Numbered from the stretch's first letter, positions 53,985 to 63,883 are shown. The stretch is DNA of 64,000 nucleotides from Dokdonella sp. (GCA_024707225.1 JANQAE010000004.1:496001-560000), one strand, 5' to 3'. Notes: generated from the sequence alone by a model not told the origin. Program-made: numbers and translations.

Positions 53985-54881
53985 CTAGCGGCGCCGGCCG
54001 CTGATGCGGACCCAGTCCTCGCGCACCGCGACGGTCAGATCGTCGAACCACTCGCCGTAGCGCACCAGCAGCTCCTCGTGCTGGCCGTGCAGGATGCCCG
54101 ACAGCGCGAGCGCGCCGCCCGGCACGACGCAGGCCGCGAAGCGCGGCGCGAGTTCGGCCAGCGGGCCGGCCAGGATATTGGCGACGAAGACCTCGGCCGG
54201 ACGGTCGTCGAAGGCCTCGGGCAGGCTCAGCGCGAGCCGCTCGGCGACGCCGTTGCGCTCGGCGTTGTCGCCGCTGGCGGTGATCGCCTGCGGATCGTTG
54301 TCGACGCCGGCGACCTCGGCGGCGCCGAGCTTGAGCGCGGCGATCGCCAGCACGCCCGAACCGCAGCCGAAGTCGATCACGCGGCGGCCGGCCAGATCGG
54401 CCGCGTCGAGCCATTCCAGGCACAGCGCGGTGGTCGGATGCGTGCCGGTGCCGAACGCCATGCCCGGATCGAGCCGCACGATCGCCAGCGCCGGGTCGGC
54501 CGGCGGCTCGACGTTCCACGGATAGATCCACAAGCGGCGCCCGAAACGCATCGGCTTGAACTGGTCCATCCAGGCGCGCGTCCAGTCCTGGTCGGCGACC
54601 TCGCGAAACGCGATCTGGTCCGGCGCGAGCGCCGGCAGCAGCTCACCGAGCACATGGACGAGGCCGTTGCGGTCGACGCCGGCGTCGAACAGCGCCGACA
54701 GCTCGATCGTCTCCCACAGCGGCGTCTCGCCGACGCCCGGCTCGAAGATCGCCTGCTCGTCGGGCGTCTCGGCGTCGGCGTCGCGCAGCGTGATCGCCAG
54801 TGCGCCGACGTCCTCGAGCGCGGCCTCGACGGCCGGCTGGTCGTCCAGGCGCACGGTCAGATTGAGTTCGAGCCAGGCCAT
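53985..54881 (-). CDS. prmA: Ribosomal protein L11 methyltransferase
   Basis: The 298-residue protein has an N-terminal substrate-recognition domain and a C-terminal SAM-binding domain. Visible motifs are DPGMAFGTGTHPTTALCLEW (around residue 145), VIDFGCGSGVLAIAALKLGA (motif I, around 170) and VANILAGPL (catalytic NxLA loop, around 235). It trimethylates L11. It lies 7 bp downstream of accC in the accB-accC-prmA operon, the common arrangement. Confidence 0.95.
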   Translation of the reverse strand: MAWLELNLTVRLDDQPAVEAALEDVGALAITLRDADAETPDEQAIFEPGVGETPLWETIELSALFDAGVDRNGLVHVLGELLPALAPDQIAFREVADQDWTRAWMDQFKPMRFGRRLWIYPWNVEPPADPALAIVRLDPGMAFGTGTHPTTALCLEWLDAADLAGRRVIDFGCGSGVLAIAALKLGAAEVAGVDNDPQAITASGDNAERNGVAERLALSLPEAFDDRPAEVFVANILAGPLAELAPRFAACVVPGGALALSGILHGQHEELLVRYGEWFDDLTVAVREDWVRISGRRR

Positions 54882-54888
54882 GGGAGCG

Positions 54889-56256
54889 TCAACCGATGCC
54901 GATCGCTTTTTCCTTGGCCTCGGCGATGCGCTTCTCGAGGTAGTGGATGTTCTGGCCGCCGCTGCGGAAGCCGCCGTCGGCCATGATCCGCTGCTGCAGC
55001 GGCACATTGGTCTTGATGCCGTCGACGACCAGCTCCGACAGCGCGATGCGCATGCGCGCGATCGCGGTGTCGCGGTCGGCGCCGTGCGCGATCAGCTTGC
55101 CGATCATCGAATCGTAGTTCGGCGGAATGCGGTAGCCGTCGTAGAGGTGCGTGTCGACGCGGATGCCGGGACCGCCGGGCGCCTCGAAGGTCTTGATCGT
55201 GCCGGGACTCGGCATGAACGTGTCGGGATCCTCGGCGTTGATGCGGCACTCGATCGCATGACCGGTGAAGCGCACGTCCTCCTGGCGGATCGACAACTTG
55301 TGACCGGCCGCGATCAGCAGCTGCTCGCGGACCAAGTCGATGCCGGTGATCATCTCGGTGACCGGATGCTCGACCTGGATGCGCGTGTTCATCTCGATGA
55401 AGTAGAAGCGGCCGTTCTCGTACAGGAACTCGAACGTGCCGGCGCCGCGGTAACCGATGCGCAGGCAGGCGTCGACGCAGACCTTGCCGATCTCGGCGCG
55501 CTGCTCGGGCGTGATGCCGGGCGCCGGCGCCTCCTCGACGACCTTCTGGTGGCGGCGCTGCATCGAGCAGTCGCGCTCGCCGAGGTGGATCGCCTGGCCC
55601 TGCCCGTCGGCCAGCACCTGGATCTCGACGTGGCGCGGGTTCTCGAGGAATTTCTCCATGTAGACCTGATCGTTGCCGAACGCGGCACGCGCCTCGGTCT
55701 TGGTCATCGCGATCGCGTTGCCGAGATGGGCTTCGGTGAACACCACGCGCATGCCGCGTCCGCCGCCGCCGCCGGCGGCCTTGATGATGACCGGATAGCC
55801 GATCTCGCGCGCGATGCGCAGGTTCTCGGCGCTGTCCTCGCCGAGCGGCCCGCCCGAGCCCGGCACGCACGGCACGCCGGCGGCCTTCATCGCCTTGATC
55901 GCCTCGACCTTGTCGCCCATCAGGCGGATCACGCCGGCGGTCGGACCGATGAAGATGAAGCCGGACTGCTCGACGCGCTCGGCGAAGTCGGCGTTCTCGG
56001 ACAGGAAGCCGTAGCCGGGATGGATCGCCTGCGCGTCGGTGACCTCGGCCGCCGCGATCAGCGCCGGCACGTTGAGATAGCTCTCGGCCGCGGGACCCGG
56101 ACCGATGCAGATCGACTCGTCGGCCATGCCGACGTGCTTGAGGTTGCGGTCGACCGTCGAGTGCACGGCGACGGTGCGGATGCCCAATGCATGGCAGGCC
56201 CGCAGCACGCGCAGCGCGATCTCGCCGCGATTGGCGATCAGGACTTTCTCGAGCAT
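54889..56256 (-). CDS. accC: Biotin carboxylase of acetyl-CoA carboxylase
   Basis: The 455-residue ATP-grasp enzyme carboxylates biotin on AccB. It has [18 protein letters not shown], the glycine-rich loop [15 protein letters not shown] (around residue 160), [25 protein letters not shown] and [20 protein letters not shown] (catalytic Glu/Asn/Arg around 290). All active residues are present. It lies 13 bp after accB and 7 bp before prmA, hence one operon. Confidence 0.96.
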   Translation of the reverse strand: MLEKVLIANRGEIALRVLRACHALGIRTVAVHSTVDRNLKHVGMADESICIGPGPAAESYLNVPALIAAAEVTDAQAIHPGYGFLSENADFAERVEQSGFIFIGPTAGVIRLMGDKVEAIKAMKAAGVPCVPGSGGPLGEDSAENLRIAREIGYPVIIKAAGGGGGRGMRVVFTEAHLGNAIAMTKTEARAAFGNDQVYMEKFLENPRHVEIQVLADGQGQAIHLGERDCSMQRRHQKVVEEAPAPGITPEQRAEIGKVCVDACLRIGYRGAGTFEFLYENGRFYFIEMNTRIQVEHPVTEMITGIDLVREQLLIAAGHKLSIRQEDVRFTGHAIECRINAEDPDTFMPSPGTIKTFEAPGGPGIRVDTHLYDGYRIPPNYDSMIGKLIAHGADRDTAIARMRIALSELVVDGIKTNVPLQQRIMADGGFRSGGQNIHYLEKRIAEAKEKAIGIG

Positions 56257-56269
56257 CGTGGGCTCCGTC

Positions 56270-56737
56270 TCAGCCGATCACGAACAGCGGCTCGTCGAAC
56301 TCGACCGGCTTGCCGTTCTCGACGAGGATCGCGGTGACCGTGCCGGCGACGTCGGCCTCGATCTGGTTGAACATCTTCATCGCCTCGATGATGCCGAGCG
56401 TGTCGCCGGCCTTGACCTTCTGGCCGACCGTGACGAACGCCGGCGCACCGGGGCTGGCCGAGGCGTAGTAGGTGCCGACCATCGGCGAATGCACGATATG
56501 GCCTTCCGGCAGGCCCGGCTTGGCGGCCGGCGCGGCGGCGCTCGCGGCGGCTGCGGGCGCGGCCGGTGCGGCGGCCGGCTGCTCGACCGCGACGGCCTGC
56601 AACGGCGCGGACACGGTCTGGATGCCCTTGGGGAATCGCGACAGGCGGACGATTTCCTCGCCCTCCTTGATCTCCAGCTCGGCCAGGTTCGATTCTTCGA
56701 GCAGATCGATCAGCTTCTTGATCTTGCGCAGATCCAT
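56270..56737 (-). CDS. accB: Biotin carboxyl carrier protein
   Basis: The 155-residue protein starts [21 protein letters not shown] Pro/Ala-rich linker (about residues 52-75) leads to the biotinyl domain with [11 protein letters not shown] and the biotin-attachment EAMKM (Lys near 120). It carries carboxybiotin for fatty acid synthesis. Upstream is aroQ, 44 bp away, a frequent neighbour. Confidence 0.96.
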   Translation of the reverse strand: MDLRKIKKLIDLLEESNLAELEIKEGEEIVRLSRFPKGIQTVSAPLQAVAVEQPAAAPAAPAAAASAAAPAAKPGLPEGHIVHSPMVGTYYASASPGAPAFVTVGQKVKAGDTLGIIEAMKMFNQIEADVAGTVTAILVENGKPVEFDEPLFVIG

Positions 56738-56781
56738 GATGGGAACTCGTCTGGGTGGGGCCCGGCGGATGCCGCGGCCGG

Positions 56782-57230
56782 TCAGGATGGGATGGCCGCG
56801 AGCCGGGCGAGGATCGCCTGGAGCCCGAACCGGTAGCTGTCCACGCCGAGGCCGCCGATCACGCCGACGGCGAGCGCCGACAGGACCGATTGATGGCGGA
56901 ACGCCTCGCGTGCGTGGACGTTGGACAGATGTACCTCGATGAACGGGATCGCCCCGCGGCCAGCGCATCGCGCAGCGCGATGCTGGTATGGGTGAAGGCG
57001 GCCGGATTGATCAGGATCCAGGCCACGCCCTCCTCGCGCGCCGCGTGGATCCGGTCGATCAGCGCGTGCTCGGCATTGCTCTGGAAGCTCGCCAGCGCGT
57101 GCCCGGCCGCCGTCGCGGCGGCGGCCAGCTCCGCATCGATCGCGGCCAGCGTCGTCGAGCCGTAGACCTCGGGCTCGCGCGTGCCGAGCAGGTTGAGGTT
57201 GGGGCCGTGCAGGACCAGGATCTTCGCCAC
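56782..57230 (-). CDS. aroQ: Type II 3-dehydroquinate dehydratase (one frameshift)
   Basis: The reading starts [20 protein letters not shown] (active-site Tyr region is VYGSTTL) and continues to [19 protein letters not shown]. One G is then missing near 56955 (GGGG where GGGGG is expected). In the next frame follow [19 protein letters not shown] (catalytic His) and [13 protein letters not shown], ending at 56782. AroQ dehydrates 3-dehydroquinate in the shikimate pathway. Length about 149 residues after repair, as expected. First gene of aroQ-accB-accC-prmA. Confidence 0.92.
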
Positions 57231-57332
57231 GGGGGCCTTAGCCGATCGAACAGGCGCGCAAGTGTCCTCGAAGTCGGCAATGCTGTCCAGTTCGGCGACG
57301 TTTGCCGAACTTTTGCCGCGCCCCGGCGCGGC

Positions 57333-59072
57333 TCAGCGTCCGCCGGCCGCCAGCAGGCTGCGCAGCTCGTCGTTTTCGGCGGGACTGAGCGCGGTTTCGT
57401 GCAGCTTGCGCTGCAGATCGTCGCGGCGCTGCAGGCGCGCCTGACGCTCCAATTGCGCGAGCGCGCCGGCGAACTCGGCCTGCAGGGCCTCGCCGTCGCC
57501 GGGGAACGCCATCACTGCGAGCTTCTGCAGCGCGGCGGCCTCCTCGCGCTCGCCGAAATGCTCGAGCAGGGCGCCGGTGGTCAGGCTCGGCCGGCTGCGC
57601 GTCAGCGCGATCAACTCGATCAGCAGCGCGACGCCGGGCTGGCGCAGCTCGGCGAACGTCCACGGCGGCTCGACCGTCGCGCCGAGCGCCGGGTTCTGCA
57701 CCAGCAGCGCGACCGCGGTGCGCACCAGCGAGCGCTGCGGCGGCCGCGAGGCCCGCGCCTCGGCCGAGGCGCGCGCGATCAGCGGCGCGCCGGCCGGGCC
57801 GGCCGCGCCGGGCATGCGCGTGCCGCTGGCGCGTTCGAGCTCGCCCTCCATGAGGTCGCGGAACGCGCCCTCGGGGATCTGAGCGATCAGCGGACGCGCC
57901 CGCGCGGCCAGCCGCGCCTTGCCTTCGAGGCTGCCGAGGTCCGACTCCTTGCCGACCTCGGCGAAGAAGAACGCGCTCAGCGGCGTGGCGGCCTTGAGGC
58001 GCTGCTCGAAGCCGGCCGCGCCCTCCTGGCGTACCAGCGAATCGGGGTCCTCGCCCTCGGGCAGGAACAGGAACCAGGCCTGGCGGCCGTCGCGCATGCG
58101 CGGCAGCACCGACTCGACCGCGCGCCAGGCGGCCTGGCGGCCGGCACGGTCGCCGTCGAAGCAGAAGTAGACGTCGGCGGCGTTGCGGAACAGCAGCTCG
58201 GCGTGCTCGCGCGTGGTCGCGGTGCCGAGCGTGGCGACCGCCTGCGTGATGCCGGCCTGATGCAGCGCGATCACGTCCATGTAGCCCTCGACGACCAGCA
58301 GGCGCGCGATCTTCTGGTTGGCCTCGCGCACCTGCCACAGACCGAACAGCTCGTGCCCCTTGTGGAACAGCGGCGTCTCGGGCGAGTTGAGGTACTTGGG
58401 TCCGTCCTCCTTGCCCATGACACGGCCGCCGAACGCGATCGTGCGGCCGCGCCGGTCGAGGATCGGGAACATCACCCGGTCGCGGAAACGGTCGTAGCGC
58501 TTGCCGCCCTCGCCGCCGGCCAGCATGCCGGCCTTGTCGAGCAGCGCGATCCGCTGCGGCGTGCGGCCCAGCGCCTGCAGCACGCCGTCCCAGCTGTCGG
58601 GCGCATAGCCCAGACCGAAGCGCGCACGCGTGGCCTCGTCGACACCGCGGCCGTCGAAGTACGCCTGGGCCCTGGGGCTGGCCGCCAGTGCGCGCCGGTA
58701 GAACGCCGCGGCGCCCTCGAGCAGCTCGAACAGCTCGGCGCTGTCCTCGCGGACCTCGCGCCGGCCGCCGCCCTCGTAGGGCACCTTGAGGCCGACGCGC
58801 GTGGCCAGTTCCTCGACCGCGTCGACGAACTCGAGCCGGTCGTAGTCCATCAGGAACTTGATCGCGCTGCCGTGCGCTCCGCAGCCGAAGCAGTGATAGA
58901 ACTGCTTGGCGGGCGACACCGTGAACGAGGGCGAGCGCTCGTCGTGGAACGGGCAGCGCGCGGTCCAGTCGCGGCCGGCCTTGCGCAAGGGCACGCGCTG
59001 CTCGATCACGTCGACGATGTCGACGCGGGTCAGCAGGTCGTCGATGAAGGTGTCGGGGATGCGGCCGCGCAT
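57333..59072 (-). CDS. dnaG: DNA primase
   Basis: The 579-residue protein has the N-terminal CHC2 zinc ribbon (CPFHDERSPSF...FYHCFGCG). The RNA polymerase core has FGGRVMGKEDGPKYLNSPET, and the TOPRIM active site is LLVVEGYMDVIAL and FCFDGDRAG. A C-terminal DnaB-interaction helical region follows. It makes RNA primers for replication. The start MRGRIPDTF at 59072 is chosen; an ATG at 59081 adds three residues. The track start at 59264 runs into the DUF1328 gene. rpoD/rpsU are not adjacent in this window. Confidence 0.95.
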   Translation of the reverse strand: MRGRIPDTFIDDLLTRVDIVDVIEQRVPLRKAGRDWTARCPFHDERSPSFTVSPAKQFYHCFGCGAHGSAIKFLMDYDRLEFVDAVEELATRVGLKVPYEGGGRREVREDSAELFELLEGAAAFYRRALAASPRAQAYFDGRGVDEATRARFGLGYAPDSWDGVLQALGRTPQRIALLDKAGMLAGGEGGKRYDRFRDRVMFPILDRRGRTIAFGGRVMGKEDGPKYLNSPETPLFHKGHELFGLWQVREANQKIARLLVVEGYMDVIALHQAGITQAVATLGTATTREHAELLFRNAADVYFCFDGDRAGRQAAWRAVESVLPRMRDGRQAWFLFLPEGEDPDSLVRQEGAAGFEQRLKAATPLSAFFFAEVGKESDLGSLEGKARLAARARPLIAQIPEGAFRDLMEGELERASGTRMPGAAGPAGAPLIARASAEARASRPPQRSLVRTAVALLVQNPALGATVEPPWTFAELRQPGVALLIELIALTRSRPSLTTGALLEHFGEREEAAALQKLAVMAFPGDGEALQAEFAGALAQLERQARLQRRDDLQRKLHETALSPAENDELRSLLAAGGR

Positions 59073-59163
59073 GAGACGCATAGGATATGCCACGCGGCCC
59101 GGCCGCCGGGGCCGGCGGCAGCGCGCCGCGACGTGTCCGCCGCGGCGCGCCGTACGTTCACGG

Positions 59164-59337
59164 CTATGTGAACAGGTTGATGCCGAGCACGATGCCGAGG
59201 ATCGCCAGCGCGACCAGGACGAGGAAGATGAAGAAGATGATCTTGGCGATGCCGGCCGATGCACCGGCGATGCCGGTGAAGCCGAGCGCGCCGGCGATCA
59301 GCGCGACCACGGCGAAGAAAATGGCCAACTTGAGCAT
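59164..59337 (-). CDS. DUF1328 small membrane protein
   Basis: This 57-residue gene is below the ORF-track cut-off. [20 protein letters not shown] then [20 protein letters not shown] and [16 protein letters not shown] are two membrane segments with the GxTGIAGxxAGIAKI loop of the DUF1328/YtjA family. AGGAGAG precedes the ATG. Often stress-inducible in relatives; role unknown. Monocistronic between dnaG and engB. Confidence 0.9.
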   Translation of the reverse strand: MLKLAIFFAVVALIAGALGFTGIAGASAGIAKIIFFIFLVLVALAILGIVLGINLFT

Positions 59338-59461
59338 GGCGACTCTCCTGGGTTCTGGAAGGGTGGGATCCGATCGCGCAACGAAGCCCCCGCGATCGAG
59401 GCCGAAGCGTGACAGAAAGCGCCGCGCGCCGACCTGAACGCGATCGGTGCCGATTTAGCGC

Positions 59462-60073
59462 TCAGTCAGCGCTGCCCAGACCCAGCCACTGCGAGAGCAC
59501 CGCGCGCGCCTCGTCGACGCCGGTCTTGGACAGCGACGAGAACAGCTGCGCGGTCGCCTGCGGCGCCAGCGTCTCCAGTTCCTTGCGCACCGCCATCAGC
59601 GTGCGCATGCCCTCGCTGCGCGAGAGCTTGTCGGCCTTGGTCAGCAGGCAGTGCACGGCGCGACCGGTCGCGACCGCATATTCGAGCATCTGCTGGTCGA
59701 AGTCGCGCAGCGGATGGCGCACGTCCATGATCAGCACCAGGCCCTTGAGCGCGCCGCGCGTGCGCAGATAGGTGTCGATCAGGCCGCGCCAGTGCAGGCG
59801 CAGATTGGCCGGCACCTTCGCATAGCCGTAGCCGGGCAGGTCGATCAGCCGGTGCGCCGCATCGATCGGGAACACCACCAGCTGCTGCGTGCGCCCCGGC
59901 GTCTTGCTGGTGCGCGCCAGGCCCTGCTGGTCGCAGATCGCGTTGAGCGCGCTCGACTTGCCGGCGTTGGAGCGGCCGGCGAACGCCGCCTCGGCGCCGT
60001 CGTCGGGCGGCAGGTCGCGCAGGTGGTGCGCGCTGATCAGGTACTGGGCGGTGCGGAACGGATTCTTGGCCAT
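59462..60073 (-). CDS. engB: Ribosome biogenesis GTPase EngB/YsxC
   Basis: The 203-residue protein starts MAKNPFRTAQYLISAHHLRD. GTPase motifs are G1 GRSNAGKSSALN (residues 33-44), TSKTPGRTQQ (G2), LIDLPGYGYAKVP (G3) and TKADKLSR (G4). Essential in many bacteria for late 50S assembly. The ATG at 60073 is close to the hydrophilic N-terminus; the track start at 60172 is not supported. Confidence 0.95.
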   Translation of the reverse strand: MAKNPFRTAQYLISAHHLRDLPPDDGAEAAFAGRSNAGKSSALNAICDQQGLARTSKTPGRTQQLVVFPIDAAHRLIDLPGYGYAKVPANLRLHWRGLIDTYLRTRGALKGLVLIMDVRHPLRDFDQQMLEYAVATGRAVHCLLTKADKLSRSEGMRTLMAVRKELETLAPQATAQLFSSLSKTGVDEARAVLSQWLGLGSAD

Positions 60074-60246
60074 GTCGGTTCGGGTCGGGGGACGGTCCGC
60101 GCCGGCACGGCGGGGAAGCGGCGGCGCCCGGCGGCACCGGCGCCCATTCTCGCCGATGCGCGGCGCGGGCACATCCCGGGCGCGGCGATTGGGCTAGGCT
60201 CGCGCCTTTCGCCCTCGCCCATGCCACCCACGCCGGAGTGCCGTCC

Positions 60247-60585
60247 ATGTGGACCTATACCGCCCCGATCCTGCTGCTGATCGCCTCGAACGTGTTCATG
60301 ACGTTCGCCTGGTACGGGCACCTGAAATTCACCGATCGCCCCCTGTTCGCGGTGATCCTGGTCGCCTGGGGCATCGCGTTCTTCGAGTACTGCCTGCAGG
60401 TGCCGGCCAACCGCATGGGCTACCAGGTCTACAACCCGGCGCAGCTCAAGACGATCCAGGAGATCATCACCCTGGTCGTGTTCGTGGTGTTCTCGGTCAC
60501 CTATCTGGGCGCCGCGATCAAGTGGAACCATCTGGTCGGATTCGCGCTGATCGCGCTGGCGTCGTTCTTCATCTTTCTGGACTAG
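60247..60585 (+). CDS. DUF486 membrane protein (DMT superfamily)
   Basis: The 112-residue protein has four membrane segments. FMTFAWYGHLKF, AWGIAFFEYCLQVPANRMGY and LKTIQEIITLVVFVVFSV are the DUF486 pattern, a small-multidrug-resistance-like fold of unknown substrate. Monocistronic, divergent from engB. Confidence 0.92.
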   Translation: MWTYTAPILLLIASNVFMTFAWYGHLKFTDRPLFAVILVAWGIAFFEYCLQVPANRMGYQVYNPAQLKTIQEIITLVVFVVFSVTYLGAAIKWNHLVGFALIALASFFIFLD

Positions 60586-60717
60586 CACGCCGGCGGGCCC
60601 GGCCACGGTCTCTCGACCGCACGGCGTCCGATCGGGCCGGGCCCACCGCAGCGAGCGAGGCGGAGCTGCACCGGCGCGCGATGATGCACGCCGCGCCGGG
60701 CGCCGGCGAAGCGGGGA

Positions 60718-61323
60718 TCAGCCCTCGAGCGATGCGGCATCGCGCACGCTGCCGCGTCCGCGCGTCAGATCGCGCAGCCAGTCGGCGAACGCCGCCGCCC
60801 GCGCGCGCGGCAGCGCCACGCGCAGTACCGCACCGTCCGCGTCGAAGGTCTCCTCGAGCCGCTCGGCCGCGAACTCGGGCAGGCGTGCATGCAGGATCGG
60901 CAGCGTCGGAAAATCGCAGCGCACCTCCAGCGTGGTGCGCTCGACGATCGGCAGCCGCGCGGCCAAGCGCAGGCACTCGGCCGCGCAGCCGCCGTAGGCA
61001 CGCGCCAGGCCGCCGGCGCCGAGCTTGATGCCGCCGTACCAGCGCGTGACGACGACGACGACGCGATCGAGGCCTTGCCCGTCGATCGCCTGCAGGATCG
61101 GCCGGCCGGCGGTGCCGCCGGGCTCGCCGTCGTCGGAGAAGCGGTACTGCTGGCCATGCCGGTAGGCCCAGCAGTTGTGCGTGGCGGCCGGATCGGACAC
61201 GCGCGCGACGAAGCGCAGCGCGTCCTCGACCGCATCGAGCGGCGCGGCCCATGCCGCGAAGCGGCTCTTCTTGATGTCCTGCTGCAGGCGGCATTCGCCG
61301 GCCAGGGTCTCGCTGCTCGCCAT
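60718..61323 (-). CDS. yigZ: IMPACT/YigZ family protein
   Basis: The 201-residue protein has SRFAAWAAPLDAVEDAL, ATHNCWAYRHGQQYRFSDDG and EPGGTAGRPILQAI. VTRWYGGIKLGAGGLARAYGG is the UPF0029/IMPACT core. A ferredoxin-like C-terminal domain (TTLEVRCDFPTLPILHARL) follows. The role is unclear; it may bind ribosomes or RNA. Start at 61323. Confidence 0.92.
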   Translation of the reverse strand: MASSETLAGECRLQQDIKKSRFAAWAAPLDAVEDALRFVARVSDPAATHNCWAYRHGQQYRFSDDGEPGGTAGRPILQAIDGQGLDRVVVVVTRWYGGIKLGAGGLARAYGGCAAECLRLAARLPIVERTTLEVRCDFPTLPILHARLPEFAAERLEETFDADGAVLRVALPRARAAAFADWLRDLTRGRGSVRDAASLEG

Positions 61324-61548
61324 CGCCGCATTGTAGGCGGCGCGCCGGCGCGCTTCGCCCTCGGTACGCACCCGCGCCTCCCCGATCGTGCGGATCGAGC
61401 GCGCGTGAGGCCGCAGCGCATGACTTGCGATGCGACTGCGCAAAGGCGACACCGACCGCGCCGACGATGGCATGCGCCCGATCCGAGCGGGACCGGCCGC
61501 ACAGCGGGCCGGTCACGTCCTCGCTCGCAGCGCCGCGCGACGATCGCG

Positions 61549-62400
61549 TCAATCGTCGAGCAGCGGCTCCAGATCGGCCGGGATCGGGCGGCGCGAATGC
61601 ACGCGCCGGAACAGCCGCAGGTTCTCGCCGGCCCAGTGGTGCTGGCCTTCGCGCTGCAGGCGGCGGATCTCCTCGAGCCAGCGGTCCGGCGGCAGGCGCA
61701 TGTTGCGGCGCAGTTCGGTCGAGGTGATCGGCGCCGGGCTGGCGAGCGGGCCCTCGCGCATGCGCGCCGCGTTCTCGGCCGGCGCGGCCTCGCGAGCGGC
61801 CGGCGCCACGGCGCGCTGGGCAAGCGGTTTCGCGTCGGCGGCGGCATCGGCAGGCCCGCCCTTCGACGCCGTATCGGCCGGCGGCGGCGGTGCCGCAGCC
61901 GGCTCCGGCGCGATCTTGCGTTCGGCGCGCACCGTCACCGGGTCGGCCGCTGCGCGGCGCAACGGTTCCTCGCGTGCGGGCACAGCCGGCTTCGGCGGCG
62001 CCGCGGCGGACTGCGCCGAGGGTGCGGCCGGGGTGGGCGGCACCGGCGAGGGCACCGGCTCGGCCGGCGCCGGCACGATCGGATCGACCGCGATCACGCC
62101 GGCCGGCGCTGCCGGCTGCGCGACCGGCCCCGGAACGGGTCCGCTCTCGCGCTGCACCTGCCAGGCGATGCCGGCCGCGAGCACGACGCCGGCGACCGAT
62201 CCCAGGCCCAGCAGCCAGCGTTGCCGCGGCCGGCGCCGTGCGTCGGCGCCACGGACCGCGCGGGCCGCCTCGGCCAGGATCGCGCGATCGAGCCGGCGCG
62301 CCGGCTCGGCGCGCGGCAGCTTGCGATAGAGCCGGCCGAGCTCGCCGCCGTCCTCGCCGAGGAATGCCTCCAGGTCGCGCTCGCGCCGATCGCCGCTCAC
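61549..62400 (-). CDS. Membrane anti-sigma-like protein
   Basis: The 283-residue protein starts at GTG 62400, overlapping the sigma stop by 3 bases (GTGA). The first 60 residues are charged and cytoplasmic (RERDLEAFLGEDGGELGRLY). One membrane segment (WLLGLGSVAGVVLAAGIAW, about 62-80) is followed by a long Pro/Ala-rich periplasmic linker and a basic C-terminal domain (MRLPPDRWLEEIRRLQREGQ). Position directly after an ECF sigma gene makes an anti-sigma role likely; the N-terminus lacks the HxxxCxxC zinc motif. Confidence 0.7.
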   Translation of the reverse strand: MSGDRRERDLEAFLGEDGGELGRLYRKLPRAEPARRLDRAILAEAARAVRGADARRRPRQRWLLGLGSVAGVVLAAGIAWQVQRESGPVPGPVAQPAAPAGVIAVDPIVPAPAEPVPSPVPPTPAAPSAQSAAAPPKPAVPAREEPLRRAAADPVTVRAERKIAPEPAAAPPPPADTASKGGPADAAADAKPLAQRAVAPAAREAAPAENAARMREGPLASPAPITSTELRRNMRLPPDRWLEEIRRLQREGQHHWAGENLRLFRRVHSRRPIPADLEPLLDD

Positions 62401-62948
62401 GACTGGAACCTCGCCCGGATGCGCGCCAGCGCGTAGCGCAGACGCGATTTGACGGTCTCGCGGCCGGCACCGGTCAGCTCGCCGATCTCCGCAAGCCCGA
62501 GGCCGCCCTCGATGCGCAGCAGGAACGCCAGGCGCTGCTCCTCGGGCATCTCCTCGAGCGCGAGCTGCAGCTTGCGGCGCTGCTCGAACTCGCTGAGCAC
62601 GCGGTCGGGCCGTTCGGCCTCGGGCGCGTCGAGCCGCCGGAACACCGCGTCGGCCTCCTCCTCGGAAACGGCCGGGCGCTGGCGCCGGAAACGGTCGACG
62701 ATCAGGTTGTGCGCGATCTGCAGCAGCCAGGTCGTGAACTTCGCCTCGGGCCGGTAGCGCTCGCGCGCGGCGATCAGCCGGCTCCAGGTCTCCTGGAACA
62801 CCTCGTCGGCATCGGCGCGGTTGTGCAGGCCGCGCAGTGCGAAGCGATAGACCGTACCGCGGTGGCGCCGGTAGAGGATTTCGAAGGCGACGGTATCGCC
62901 CCCGGCATAAGCCGACATCAGTTCTTCGTCCGTTCGTTCGACCCCCAT
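62397..62948 (-). CDS. ECF sigma factor (RpoE-like group)
   Basis: The 183-residue protein begins MGVERTDEELMSAYAGGDTV. Region 2 is VFQETWSRLIAARERYRPEA and FTTWLLQIAHNLIVDRFRR; region 4 is LRIEGGLGLAEIGELTGAGR and ETVKSRLRYALARI. An alternative start at 62985 would add about 12 residues; neither has a strong ribosome site. It is paired with the overlapping anti-sigma-like gene. The target regulon is not visible. Confidence 0.88.
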   Translation of the reverse strand: MGVERTDEELMSAYAGGDTVAFEILYRRHRGTVYRFALRGLHNRADADEVFQETWSRLIAARERYRPEAKFTTWLLQIAHNLIVDRFRRQRPAVSEEEADAVFRRLDAPEAERPDRVLSEFEQRRKLQLALEEMPEEQRLAFLLRIEGGLGLAEIGELTGAGRETVKSRLRYALARIRARFQS

Positions 62949-63100
62949 GCCGACGAGGTTATGACAATCAGCCGGAGACGTCATCGACATGGCCTGCTGC
63001 AACGCGCGCACGCGCGCGGCGGGGTTCGGACGCCCGCGGGCAGACGGCACGCCGCAGCTCGGCGATGATGGCCGCCCCTGTCCATCGGAAACCGATCGCG

Positions 63101-63454
63101 ATGAGTGCACACGGCCAGGACCGGCGCATCGACTACGTCGAGTTCGACGTCACCGACATCGAGCGCGCCAAAGCCTTCTACGGCGCGGCTTTCGGCTGGA
63201 CGTTCACCGACTACGGAGCGGCCTACTGCGAGTTCCGCGACGGCCGTCTCAGCGGCGGCTTCGCGGTCGGCCAGCCGCCGCGTCCGGGCGGCCCGCTGGT
63301 GATCGTCTACGCCGACGATCTGGAAGCCGCGCAGCGGCGGCTCGAACAGGCCGGCGCGCGGATCAGCCGGCCGATCTTCGCGTTCCCGGGCGGGCGGCGG
63401 TTCCACTTCGTCGATCCGGACGGCTACGAACTGGCCGTGTGGTCGGCGGCCTGA
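63101..63454 (+). CDS. VOC family protein
   Basis: The 117-residue protein has RRIDYVEFDVTDIERAKAFY, FGWTFTDYGAAYCEFRDGRL and GRRFHFVDPDGYELAVWS, a single VOC module of the glyoxalase-like type. Substrate unknown. It is transcribed away from the ECF sigma gene. Confidence 0.88.
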   Translation: MSAHGQDRRIDYVEFDVTDIERAKAFYGAAFGWTFTDYGAAYCEFRDGRLSGGFAVGQPPRPGGPLVIVYADDLEAAQRRLEQAGARISRPIFAFPGGRRFHFVDPDGYELAVWSAA

Positions 63455-63573
63455 GCGGCCTCGTGCGCGAGCTTGCGCGCGCGTGCAGCGGCGGGCCGGA
63501 CACCGAGCCGGCGGCCGGCGGCGGGGCTGCGGCGGCGGGCGTCGCCCACGCGCTGCTCAGACCGGGCAGCGCC

Positions 63574-63876
63574 TCAGCCGCGCGCCCCGATCAAGCGGCC
63601 CATCGCCGCGAGATAGGCCGCGAACGCACGCCGGCCCGCCGCTGTGATGCGGATGCGCGTCAGCGGCTTGCGCTCGACGAAGCTTTTCTCGATCGCCACG
63701 TAGCCGGCTTCCTCCAGCTTCTTCAGGTGCACCGACAGATTGCCCTGGGTGGCGTCGAGCGCGGTCTTCAGCTCGGTGAAGTCGGCGACCTCGGCATCGG
63801 CCAGATAGACCATCACGCCCAGGCGCAGACGGCCGTGGATGATCTCGTCGATACCGCCGAGGTCGGCCAGGCCCAT
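63574..63876 (-). CDS. Winged-helix DNA-binding regulator (HTH_34 type)
   Basis: The 100-residue protein starts MGLADLGGIDEIIHGRLRLG and contains DFTELKTALDATQGNLSVHL (recognition helix) and KSFVERKPLTRIRITAAGRR (wing). This pattern is found in ArsR/PadR-like single-domain regulators that are usually cotranscribed with a membrane protein gene. The next gene upstream on the same strand, 7 bp away, encodes such a membrane protein, so it is likely the partner. Confidence 0.88.
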   Translation of the reverse strand: MGLADLGGIDEIIHGRLRLGVMVYLADAEVADFTELKTALDATQGNLSVHLKKLEEAGYVAIEKSFVERKPLTRIRITAAGRRAFAAYLAAMGRLIGARG

Positions 63877-63883
63877 CGGTGCC

